Assembly: GCA_030042795.1 (NCBI GenBank)
Contig: JASHYZ010000573.1
Location: 1-7,842, forward strand
Source of the DNA: Terriglobia bacterium
GTDB lineage: Bacteria > Acidobacteriota > Terriglobia > UBA7540
Direction: 5' to 3'
Length of the DNA stretch: 7,842 nt
Part shown: one piece after another, positions 1 to 5,700 of the stretch
Layout of the letters: every line of letters starts with the position of its first letter
Numbering within the stretch: the stretch's first letter is position 1
Notes under the pieces: generated by a model
Database searches by the model: none
What the model was told of the DNA's origin: nothing
What the model saw: the letters and a program-made list of their open reading frames with translations, nothing else
Program-made: the position numbers and the translations under genes

Positions 1-141
1 CAACAGCAGGCCTTCGACATAGCGCGCCGCCGCCATCCGGCGCTCCTTGCGGCCCAGGCCGCTCACCAAGGGGGCCATGAACTCATGAAATTGCCGGACG
101 CTCCCTTTCCAAAGCTTGGCATTCCATTCGATGGGCTTCAT
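1..141 (-). CDS. IS701-like transposase, N-terminal fragment (runs off window)
   Basis: The first 47 codons of a minus-strand gene whose remainder lies before base 1. ATG at 141 is the first start after an in-frame TAG at 151-153; no strong Shine-Dalgarno is visible. The peptide begins MKPIEWNAKLW and carries LGRKERRMAAARYVEGLLL at residues 29-47. This matches the N-terminal pattern I know from IS701/DDE_5 transposases, a basic 'GRxERR..A..Y..GLL' segment before the catalytic DDE core. The family cuts and pastes its own insertion sequence. The catalytic domain cannot be seen, so intactness is unknown. It points away from the tRNA gene at 259, and an IS end would be expected somewhere in 142-258, but I could not define a terminal repeat. 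Family call is moderate, from motif recognition only. Confidence 0.62.
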   Translation of the reverse strand, partial: MKPIEWNAKLWKGSVRQFHEFMAPLVSGLGRKERRMAAARYVEGLLL

Positions 142-258
142 GCGCCCATGCTATGCTCAGGCAGAAAGAAATGCAAGAACTACTTAACATAGTCATATTA
201 GGGCTCCTCGGAATGACAGTTTGGATCAGTTTTTCAACGAACGGCTTAGAATCAATGC

Positions 259-353
259 GGAAGTGCATGCGGGCTGGTGTTCGCCCAGGACTTCAAATCC
301 TGTGGGTCTGCCTCTGGTGGACCGGTCGGTTCGATTCCGACACACTTCCGCCA
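259..353 (+). tRNA. selC: tRNA-Sec (anticodon TCA), CCA encoded
   Basis: Selenocysteine tRNA, which is charged with serine, converted to Sec by SelA and delivered to in-frame UGA codons by SelB. The fold is read directly. The acceptor is 259-265 with 343-349 (7 pairs), followed by a C266/A342 opposition where bacterial tRNA-Sec normally has an eighth pair. The D stem has 6 bp, 269-274 with 279-284, and a 4-nt loop. The anticodon stem is 286-290 with 298-302, loop CTTCAAA, anticodon TCA at 293-295. The long variable arm is 305-312 with 316-323. The T stem is 325-329 with 337-341, loop TTCGATT. G350 is the discriminator and CCA is encoded at 351-353. The six-pair D stem, long variable arm, UCA anticodon and 95-nt length match the E. 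coli type. A weak -10-like TAGAAT sits at 247-252, without a well-spaced -35. No selA, selB or selD is in the window. Confidence 0.95.
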
Positions 354-437
354 AAGAACGCAGTTCGTCAATGGCAGTTGCCGCGCAGGGCTCGGCTGGT
401 ATCGCATGTGAATCTTTGGCTAGCTCCCAACCGTCTT

Positions 438-599
438 TCAGGACAATTCAGCCTCAATCTCCTTCTTCTTGTGCTTGGGAGGCTTTCGTTTTTTGGAGGG
501 CTGAACCTGCTCGGCCGGCGGCGCGCCAACTTTGAGCCGCGCCAGTCGTTTGACCTCCTTGGCGGCGCGGAACGGTGTCGGCTTGGGCAGTTTGCGCAT
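438..599 (-). CDS. small Lys/Arg/Pro-rich hypothetical protein (53 aa)
   Basis: A 53-codon frame from ATG 599 to TGA 438-440, easily missed because it is short. The product starts MRKLPKPTPFRAAKEVKRLA and contains KKRKPPKHKKKEIEAELS at the C-terminus. It is very basic, has no hydrophobic segment and is probably cytoplasmic, perhaps nucleic-acid or ribosome associated (inference). The pattern (FRAAK.VK..AR..VG.PP, then a Lys-rich PKHK block) resembles tiny uncharacterised proteins I recall from Acidobacteriota, but I cannot name a family. No good Shine-Dalgarno precedes the ATG; the frame stays open upstream to a TGA at 645-647 without another ATG. It lies 75 bp downstream of the thioredoxin-like gene on the same strand and converges with tRNA-Sec. 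Function unknown. Confidence 0.5.
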   Translation of the reverse strand: MRKLPKPTPFRAAKEVKRLARLKVGAPPAEQVQPSKKRKPPKHKKKEIEAELS

Positions 600-642
600 C
601 GCAGCGAAGGTCCGATTGCTAAGCGAATGGAGCTTGAGCGGT

Positions 643-692
643 TGTCACCCAGACCGGGTTTAATTCTTGGAATGTCACCCCGGTTTGAATTC
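643..692. repeat. short imperfect tandem repeat at the 3' end of the redoxin gene
   Basis: The string TGTCACCC, a CCGG-type core and TTTRAATTC occurs at 643-665 and again at 673-692, 30 bp apart, with a few small differences. The right copy contains the last codons and stop of the redoxin gene (EFKPG then TGA), so the left copy looks like a duplicated gene tail. Confidence 0.5.
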
Positions 693-1178
693 GGGAACCT
701 GCTCACCGGACAAGAATAAATCGCCGGGATTCGTAGACAAGGATTGCGCCAGCCACTTTTGGGCCTGAATCAGATCCTGCCTGGAAAAGCCGTCGCCCGT
801 CAGCTTAACCTTCCCGTCTCGCGCGATGAGAAACAGTGTCGGCGTATAACTGATGCCATAAAGGTTCGAGACTTCGTAAGGTTTCTGATCAACGAGGATT
901 GGGAAGCTAACGCCATAATCCGACGCAAAGTTTCGGCTTGCAGCCTGATCGTCCTGCGAAACTCCCCACACGGTGGCGCCGCTCGCGCCGAACTGGCGAT
1001 GAAGGCGCTCGACAAACGGGAAGGCATACTGGCAAGTGGGACACCCCACCTTGAAAAATGCCAGCAAGACGGGCCCCTTGGAGAGAGCTTCCACCAGCGA
1101 ATGTGCCTGGCCTGCCGTGTCCGGGAGGCTCAAGCCGGGCGCCTGATCACCGGTTCTTAGGGCTGTCTTCGTGCTCAT
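675..1178 (-). CDS. thioredoxin-fold redoxin (TlpA/AhpC-TSA-like) with CXXC
   Basis: A 167-residue thiol oxidoreductase of the thioredoxin/peroxiredoxin superfamily. An N-terminal strand region (GDQAPGLSLPD, residues 10-20) leads into the active-site segment FFKVGCPTCQ with Cys46 and Cys49. A cis-Pro loop YTPTLF has Pro113. The C-terminal tail ends GEQVPEFKPG. There is no signal peptide or membrane segment, so it should be cytoplasmic, unlike secreted TlpA/ResA. The likely role is thiol-disulfide exchange or peroxide reduction; CPTC suggests redoxin over classical 2-Cys peroxiredoxin, substrate unknown. Start: ATG 1178 has GGAAG 10 nt upstream; a GTG at 1199 would add seven residues but lacks a Shine-Dalgarno. 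It follows the flavoprotein gene by 61 bp on the same strand, so the two are probably co-transcribed. Confidence 0.88.
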   Translation of the reverse strand: MSTKTALRTGDQAPGLSLPDTAGQAHSLVEALSKGPVLLAFFKVGCPTCQYAFPFVERLHRQFGASGATVWGVSQDDQAASRNFASDYGVSFPILVDQKPYEVSNLYGISYTPTLFLIARDGKVKLTGDGFSRQDLIQAQKWLAQSLSTNPGDLFLSGEQVPEFKPG

Positions 1179-1239
1179 TTCTTGCGTGCTTCCTTTCACA
1201 AACTATTTTAACAAAGAACGGTCCGCATCATTCAGCCGG

Positions 1240-2598
1240 CTACGTTTTCAAAGCGTGCATGAGCTGGCGAGCGGCAATCAGAATCGGATCCCAGACAGTC
1301 GAAAACGGCGGAGCATAACTCAGATCAAGCTGGTAGACCTGCTCGGCCGTCAAGCGTGAGTGGAGCGCCGTAGCCAGCACATCGATGCGCTTGGCGACGC
1401 CTTCCGGTCCCACCATCTGTGCGCCCAGTAAGCGGCCGCTCGAGTGGTCGCTGATGAGCTTCACCACGATGTCTTGGCCCCTGAGGTATCGTGCCCGCGC
1501 AGGCGCCTTTACATTGGACTCTGCGACGCGAAAGCCGGCCGCGCGTGCCTCGTCGGAACTCAGACCGGTGCGCGCCACTTCCAGTCCGAAGACCTTCACG
1601 ACCGCAGTGCCCACGATGCCGGGAAAGCGCTCACGGCCACCGGCCGCATTCTCTCCGGCCACGCGGCCTTGCTTGTTGGCGGTGGTGCCCAGTGGGACGT
1701 AGGTTCGCTGGCCGCTCACCAGGTTGAACGTGTCAGCGCAATCGCCGGCGGCGTAAACCGCCGCACTGCTGGTCTCCTGGTATTCGTTGACGGAAACAGC
1801 GCCGCCCGCGCCAAGCTGGATTCCCGCATCTTGCGCAAGCTTCGCCCGCGGTTGCACGCCGGTGGCTAGCACCACGCAATCTGCTTCGAAGCTTGCCCCT
1901 TCCGAGTGCACGCGGCGCACGACGCCTCGGGCGTCTTCGGCTAGCGCGGCCACAGACGCATCGGTGAACACCTCCACTCCGTTCCTGCTCAGTTCGTGCC
2001 CGATGACTTGCACGATTTCCTCGTCGACGGCCTCGAACAGTCGGGGCGAACGCTCCAGCAACGTAACTGTGCGGCCATCAACCTTCAATGCTTCCGCCAT
2101 CTCGAGGCCTATGTAACCTCCGCCGACAATCACCGCTTTCTGAACCGTGGTCGATTCGAGATGTTGCTTGAGAGCTATGGCCGACCGCAGATCGTTGACA
2201 TGGAAAACTCCCTTCAGCCCGGTGCCCGGAATCTCCGGCCAAGCGGGCTCAGCGCCGGTGGCCAAAACGAGATGATCGAAGTAGACGTCTTCCGGACTGC
2301 CGCCTGGCGCGACGACCGAGACACGCCTGCGGCTGGTTGAGATTTCCACGACTTCATGGTGGGTGAACACGTCAATACCGCGCTCCGTCCGGAAGAACTC
2401 GGGCGAGTGAACGCGCAAGGTGTCAGCATCGGGCACGAGACCGCCCACGAAGTAGGGCAGGCCGCAGGCTGAATAGGAGATGTCCGGTCCTCTTTCGTAG
2501 ACCCGGATTTCCATCTCGTGATTCCGGCGTCGCGCCTGACTGGCTGCACTCAGGCCGGCTGCGACGCCTCCCACAACAATGAGCCGCTCACGCGACAT
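1240..2598 (-). CDS. FAD-dependent pyridine nucleotide-disulfide oxidoreductase, CoA-disulfide-reductase-like
   Basis: A full-length 452-residue flavoprotein. The FAD-binding GGVAAGLSAA is at residues 10-19. SYSACGLPYF gives a single redox Cys45, the hallmark of the CoA-disulfide reductase / NADH oxidase (single-Cys) subgroup. The NAD(P)H-binding VIVGGGYIGLEMAEA is at 157-171, and the second FAD motif VYAAGDCAD at 281-289. The C-terminal dimerisation domain ends DLSYAPPFSTVWDPIL, with the conserved YAPPFS at 428-433. Likely reactions are NAD(P)H-dependent reduction of CoA disulfide or polysulfide, or NADH oxidation; these cannot be told apart by eye. No C-terminal rhodanese domain is fused. 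ATG 2598 has AGGAG 10 nt upstream. The redoxin gene follows, suggesting a thiol-redox pair; direct electron transfer between them is inference. Confidence 0.9.
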   Translation of the reverse strand: MSRERLIVVGGVAAGLSAASQARRRNHEMEIRVYERGPDISYSACGLPYFVGGLVPDADTLRVHSPEFFRTERGIDVFTHHEVVEISTSRRRVSVVAPGGSPEDVYFDHLVLATGAEPAWPEIPGTGLKGVFHVNDLRSAIALKQHLESTTVQKAVIVGGGYIGLEMAEALKVDGRTVTLLERSPRLFEAVDEEIVQVIGHELSRNGVEVFTDASVAALAEDARGVVRRVHSEGASFEADCVVLATGVQPRAKLAQDAGIQLGAGGAVSVNEYQETSSAAVYAAGDCADTFNLVSGQRTYVPLGTTANKQGRVAGENAAGGRERFPGIVGTAVVKVFGLEVARTGLSSDEARAAGFRVAESNVKAPARARYLRGQDIVVKLISDHSSGRLLGAQMVGPEGVAKRIDVLATALHSRLTAEQVYQLDLSYAPPFSTVWDPILIAARQLMHALKT

Positions 2599-2694
2599 GC
2601 GGATTACGCTCCTGGGTTGCTCGCATCACGGGAAAGTGAACGTCTGAGGCTGGAACGCCGCGTTACGTAGCGGCCCCGGCTACCACGCCGGACG

Positions 2695-2710
2695 CTCCGC
2701 TTGCGCGGAG
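2695..2710. other. small GC hairpin between small membrane gene and flavoprotein gene
   Basis: CTCCGC (2695-2700) pairs with GCGGAG (2705-2710) around a 4-nt loop, just downstream of the minus-strand stop at 2728. No T-run follows in either direction, so it is not a convincing intrinsic terminator. The rest of 2599-2727 shows only the Shine-Dalgarno of the flavoprotein gene. Confidence 0.35.
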
Positions 2711-2727
2711 AGGCGCTCGGCGGAGCC

Positions 2728-2925
2728 CTATCTGTTGAGGCGATGTTCGATGGCGTCAATCCTGCCCTTGTGCCGACCCAAGGTTTCATAGAATCGACGG
2801 AGATCGCCTCCGATAACGATAAGCCGCTGCTCAATGGAATTGAACCGCGCATCGTTATAGAAAATGCCTAGCAACACGGCCAAGGTGGGAATGCCGATGC
2901 TTAGAAGCAGTTGAACGTTGGTCAC
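2728..2925 (-). CDS. small single-helix membrane protein with coiled-coil tail (65 aa)
   Basis: The product has one hydrophobic helix near the N-terminus (VQLLLSIGIPTLAVLLGIFY, about residues 4-23). A charged amphipathic segment follows, with heptad-like spacing (RFNSIEQRL..., DLRRFYETL, RIDAIEHRLNR), likely a coiled coil on the cytoplasmic side. Start choice: GTG 2925 has a clean AGGAG at 2932-2936, six bases away, while the upstream GTG at 2955 has none, so I prefer 65 residues over 75. Small 'TM plus coiled coil' proteins of this design are common and uncharacterised; I recall similar ones in Acidobacteriota but can assign no function. It lies 129 bp upstream of the flavoprotein gene on the same strand. 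Confidence 0.7.
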   Translation of the reverse strand: MTNVQLLLSIGIPTLAVLLGIFYNDARFNSIEQRLIVIGGDLRRFYETLGRHKGRIDAIEHRLNR

Positions 2926-3019
2926 TATTCTCTCCTGCGGCAGGTTGCCGCTCACCCTTATTATCGACGGTTCCGCCCTCGCGCGCGAGTCTAAAGATGA
3001 GCGTTTCCTACTGGCGCGG

Positions 3020-3179
3020 ATGAGCTTCTGAATTTCCGACGAGGCTTTCCTATCACGCCATCGGCCGACCCGGATTTTCGACGACGGTCAACAAAGGCTT
3101 CTCGGGCTACGAGCAACGGAACCAGAACTGGCAGAACTCGCGCGGCAAGTGGACCGCCTCGCTGCGGACGCCGTTTGAC
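3020..3179 (+). pseudogene. relic of a DUF2460-like phage/GTA tail gene (N-terminal fragment)
   Basis: Plus-strand frame from 3030 reads EFPTRLSYHAIGRPGFSTTV, then NKGFSGYEQRNQNW and SRGKWTASLRTPFD, ending about 3179. The arrangement FPT..SY.A.G.PGF.T.V, SG.EQRN..W, R..W matches my recollection of the N-terminus of DUF2460 (TIGR02217) proteins from phage tail and gene-transfer-agent clusters, normally around 200 residues. An ATG at 3020 (ATG AGC TTC) precedes it but is out of frame and hits TGA at 3029-3031, so a frameshift separates the start from the body. The frame itself has a TGA at 3021-3023. Similarity stops where the opposite-strand lipoprotein gene ends. I read it as a truncated, frameshifted leftover of a prophage-like block. 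Family call is from memory. Confidence 0.5.
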
Positions 3180-3181
3180 CT

Positions 3182-3206
3182 CCCGGGACCTCACGGCTGT
3201 CCCGGG
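3182..3206. other. 8-bp hairpin enclosing the lipoprotein stop codon
   Basis: CCCGGGAC (3182-3189) and GTCCCGGG (3199-3206) are perfect inverted repeats around a 9-nt loop. The minus-strand stop TGA (3191-3193) lies inside the loop. No T-tract follows on the minus strand, so a plain intrinsic terminator is not supported. Confidence 0.5.
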
Positions 3207-3847
3207 CCCGACGGCTGCTGCGCCGGCCGCTCGGGACTGGGCGGCGGAAGGGAAGGCAATCCCGACGGTTTCAGATCCTGGTCATTCGCCGAGCAGGCCA
3301 GGAGCGGGTCAACCATCTTCACCATCACCGCCTGAAAGCGCTCAACCATGGCCGGCTGCTCCCAGATGGCCTGAATGTCCCCGGCTCTGCCGTACGCGAC
3401 CACGAGGTAAGCGCCCGGTTTCACCTGTGGCAACAGAAAGTAGCCGTCCGCGTCGGCCGATACAGTAGGCGGCGCATGGCCCGTCTGGGCGCTGGTTCGC
3501 GCAGATTCCAGAAGAAAGGTTTCCATTGAAGTCAGGCGCTTGAGGCAAGACGGCTCCGATGCCTTCTGAAGATACTCGAGCATCTGCTTGCCGCTGTCCG
3601 TGTCAATCGCGAGAATGTTGGCACCTGAGGCCGGAATACCTGCGGCCCCGGCGGCGAAGATCACCCGTCCCGCCATCTCGCCGTCATCATAGACCGTCGC
3701 CTTCTTGTTGGACGATTTATGCTCAACCCGGACTGCGTCTGAGCGGTCGCTGCAGGCCGCGAAGAAGAGCGCGAGCATCAGCGACAGCGTGACAGCAGGA
3801 AGCGCTTTGACTGTTCGCCAAGTGCCGGCGCTATTGCGGGATCTCAA
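3191..3847 (-). CDS. putative lipoprotein with carboxypeptidase-regulatory-like domain
   Basis: About 218 residues. An Arg-rich n-region and hydrophobic stretch end in the lipobox LFFAAC (Cys32), predicting a lipid-anchored envelope protein. A beta-rich domain follows, starting AGRVIF (about 59-64) and ending with ADADGYFLLPQVKPGAYLVV (about 131-150). That is the typical 'D.DG.F.L..V.PG.Y.v.a' ending of carboxypeptidase-regulatory-like Ig folds. The last 25 residues are Pro/Ser/Gln rich and probably disordered. Start: TTG 3847 has GGAAGGA 9 nt upstream and gives a normal signal peptide; GTG 3871 would add eight residues with a weaker site. The ligand and role are unknown; such domains often bind sugars or build cell-surface proteins (family knowledge). 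The gene lies 204 bp (226 bp from the TTG start... measured to 4052) downstream of hisA and is probably functionally unrelated. Confidence 0.72.
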   Translation of the reverse strand: MRSRNSAGTWRTVKALPAVTLSLMLALFFAACSDRSDAVRVEHKSSNKKATVYDDGEMAGRVIFAAGAAGIPASGANILAIDTDSGKQMLEYLQKASEPSCLKRLTSMETFLLESARTSAQTGHAPPTVSADADGYFLLPQVKPGAYLVVAYGRAGDIQAIWEQPAMVERFQAVMVKMVDPLLACSANDQDLKPSGLPSLPPPSPERPAQQPSGPGQP

Positions 3848-3948
3848 AGGAGATTTTCCTTCCGCAACCACGTTGTGGTGAGGCCTTGGACCTCAAACTG
3901 GCGAGGCTCGCCCGGATTTCAGATTGCAAATTCAAAAATTTCAAACCG

Positions 3949-4046
3949 TCAAGGTGGCAAATTGCGGATTTCGAAACCGTCAAATCTGTCACACCCACCT
4001 TCAAGGCGGCAAATTGCGGATTTCAAAACCGTCTGAAAGTGTCACA
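3949..4046. repeat. two copies of a ~52-bp direct repeat, plus a decayed third
   Basis: Copy one begins at 3949 and copy two at 4001. Each starts TCAAGGYGGCAAATTGCGGA and the first 33 bases differ at two positions only. Both end in TGTCACA (3987-3993 and 4040-4046). A degenerate third copy upstream (about 3924-3950) shares TTTCAAACCGTC. The array fills most of the gap between hisA and the lipoprotein gene and is much richer in A+T than its flanks. Plus-strand open frames across it are by-products of the repeat. Confidence 0.85.
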
Positions 4047-4051
4047 TTTGT

Positions 4052-4780
4052 TCAGATACCCGGCCTCATCAGACCCTTACTGCCATCGGATAGCCGCGCT
4101 AATTCAGCGAGATCAAGACGTCCCGTGTAAATCACCATGCCCAAGGCGCAATGAACGCCGAGAGAACTCAATTCGCGGATCTCATCCATCGTAGAGATGC
4201 CGCCCGCGGCGGTCAACTCGTGGTCAGTAGCGGCACGAAGGCGGCGAAACCAGTCGAGATCGGTGCCTTCCATCATGCCTTCCTTATCGACATAAGTGCA
4301 GAGAAAGCCACTGCAGTATGGTTCAAGTTGCTGAAGCACCTCTTCAGCCACGAATTGGGTCGCCTCCTGCCAGCCGCGCACGACAATCGTGCCATTCTTG
4401 GAGTCGAGTGCTATCAGCACACGCTCGCGGCCAACCGCGCCTGTCAGTTCAGCGAGAAAAGACGTGTTCACCCCGGTGCTGTGAAAGGCCGCTGTGCCGA
4501 TGATTACTCTGTGCGCGCCCTGCTGCAGCAAACGCCGGGCACGCTCCACGGTGCGAACGCCACCGCCCACTCGCGTGGTCGCGCGCTTCGCGAGAAGTGC
4601 CACAATTTCGTCATTCGAGCCTTTGCCCATGGCTGCGTCGAGGTCAATGACCTGAATCTCAGGAAATGCTTCGAACTTCCGTAGCATCGCGAGAGGCGCA
4701 TCACCCTCCAGCGCCTTGTCACGGCCCTGCACAAGCTGCACCACCTTACCATCCATGAGATCGATGCACGGAATAATCAT
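4052..4780 (-). CDS. hisA: HisA: ProFAR isomerase
   Basis: This (beta/alpha)8 enzyme converts ProFAR to PRFAR in histidine biosynthesis, supplying the HisF substrate. At 242 residues it has normal length. It opens [19 protein letters not shown] with catalytic Asp7. VGGGVR (71-76) and GTAAF (95-99) are phosphate-site loops, and Asp126 in IALDSKNG is the second catalytic acid. Some positions differ from textbook His[13 protein letters not shown] (161-172) replaces the usual T-D-I..DG, and [10 protein letters not shown] (213-222) replaces the usual vGkAlYeG. It is therefore a divergent member but keeps both acids. The ATG (4780) overlaps the hisF stop as ATGA, implying translational coupling. 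I see no sign that it is the dual-function PriA. Confidence in HisA is high from context plus motifs. Confidence 0.92.
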   Translation of the reverse strand: MIIPCIDLMDGKVVQLVQGRDKALEGDAPLAMLRKFEAFPEIQVIDLDAAMGKGSNDEIVALLAKRATTRVGGGVRTVERARRLLQQGAHRVIIGTAAFHSTGVNTSFLAELTGAVGRERVLIALDSKNGTIVVRGWQEATQFVAEEVLQQLEPYCSGFLCTYVDKEGMMEGTDLDWFRRLRAATDHELTAAGGISTMDEIRELSSLGVHCALGMVIYTGRLDLAELARLSDGSKGLMRPGI

Positions 4781-5541
4781 GCCGCAGGCCTCACCGGCAC
4801 CTGGTGTTGGGCCAGAAACTCTTTCAGTTCGGCCACAGTGTAACTGCCGTAGTGGAAGATTGAGGCAGCGAGCGCCGCGTCAGCCTGCCCTTCGCCAAGC
4901 ACTTCGACAAAATCTTCGGGTTTTCCTGCGCCACCTGATGCGATCACAGGAACGTGCGTCGCCTGAGCAACAGCACGTGTGAGATCGCAATCAAAACCGC
5001 TCTGAACGCCATCCGTGTCCATGGAGGTCAGCAGGATTTCGCCTGCCCCGAGCGATTCGCCGCGAGCTGCCCACTCCACAGCATCTTGTCCCGCGTCTTC
5101 ACGCCCACCGCGGGTGTACACGTTCCAGGCTCCTGCCGCGCGTCGGCGCGCGTCGATGGCAAGCACCACAGCCTGAGATCCAAATTCCTCGCTGAGTTCG
5201 TGGATCAGCTCAGGCCGGCCGACGGCAGCCGTGTTTACGCTCACCTTGTCGGCGCCGGCCAGCAGAATCTTGCGAGCATCGGCCACCGAGCGAATGCCAC
5301 CTCCGACAGTCAAGGGAATGAAGACGCGGCGCGCGGTGCGGGCCACGACGTCCACCATGATGTCGCGCTCGTCGCTCGAAGCTGTGATGTCGAGAAACAC
5401 CAGTTCGTCAGCGCCCTGAAGGTTGTAGCGCTCCGCCAGTTCCACCGGGTCGCCTGCGTCGCGCAGATTGACGAAGTTCACCCCCTTTACGACGCGGCCG
5501 CTCGTGACATCGAGGCACGGAATGATCCGTTTGGCTAGCAT
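4777..5541 (-). CDS. hisF: HisF: cyclase subunit of IGP synthase
   Basis: HisF is a (beta/alpha)8 barrel that uses ammonia from HisH to turn PRFAR into imidazole-glycerol phosphate and AICAR. It has the standard 254 residues. [12 protein letters not shown] carries catalytic Asp11, and VLAIDARR carries catalytic Asp130. VGGGIRS (79-85), [10 protein letters not shown] (98-107) and VIASGGAG are the expected phosphate-binding and barrel loops; [13 protein letters not shown] is the conserved loop after strand 6. ATG 5541 has only a weak upstream AGTGAG. The gene overlaps hisA by four bases downstream. Upstream it is cut off from its partner hisH by about 580 bp of repeat-rich DNA, so it likely needs its own promoter or long read-through. 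No odd residues were noticed. Confidence 0.97.
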   Translation of the reverse strand: MLAKRIIPCLDVTSGRVVKGVNFVNLRDAGDPVELAERYNLQGADELVFLDITASSDERDIMVDVVARTARRVFIPLTVGGGIRSVADARKILLAGADKVSVNTAAVGRPELIHELSEEFGSQAVVLAIDARRRAAGAWNVYTRGGREDAGQDAVEWAARGESLGAGEILLTSMDTDGVQSGFDCDLTRAVAQATHVPVIASGGAGKPEDFVEVLGEGQADAALAASIFHYGSYTVAELKEFLAQHQVPVRPAA

Positions 5542-5699
5542 GGCTCACTGCATTCTTGAGGAGTGCTGTCGTTTGCAGCCTCCAGACCAGCGCGCCGAAG
5601 CACCATCGCCAGCCTCATATGTGTCTTGGGTTCGTTTAGCCTCGTGACGTCACCCTGTAGGTTCAGCCCAGAAAGAATGTCAGCCACCGACGCTAACAT
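5535..5699 (-). pseudogene. 54-codon gene relic, possibly C-terminus of a VapE/primase-like protein
   Basis: A minus-strand frame runs from ATG 5699 (in-frame TAA at 5706-5708 upstream) to TAG 5535-5537, overlapping the hisF start by seven bases. It reads SVADILSGLNLQGDVTRLNE followed by KTHMRLAMVLRRAGLEAA, with an amphipathic two-helix look. The layout 'VADIL..L.L....R....MRLA.VLRR.GLE' resembles the small helix-turn-helix tail I know from VirE/VapE-type P-loop proteins and phage primases. No upstream body of such a protein exists; the frame begins at the edge of an AT-rich repeat patch. I read it as a mobile-element leftover, although a small expressed leader upstream of hisF cannot be excluded. 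Assignment is tentative. Confidence 0.35.
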
Positions 5700-5700
5700 C

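Noticed and set aside
368..706. 112-codon minus-strand frame
   Set aside because: Arg/Pro/Ser-rich out-of-frame translation overlapping the more protein-like 53-residue frame and the redoxin 3' end.
153..719. Long plus-strand open frame
   Set aside because: It runs straight through the tRNA-Sec gene and lies antisense to the 53-residue basic frame; the translation has no family resemblance.
675..2598. Selenoprotein encoded next to selC
   Set aside because: The redoxin has ordinary CXXC cysteines and the flavoprotein an ordinary Cys45; reading past their stop codons gives no meaningful continuation.
3886..4194. Plus-strand 102-codon frame across the hisA-lipoprotein gap
   Set aside because: Its middle is just translated 52-bp repeat and its end is antisense to hisA.
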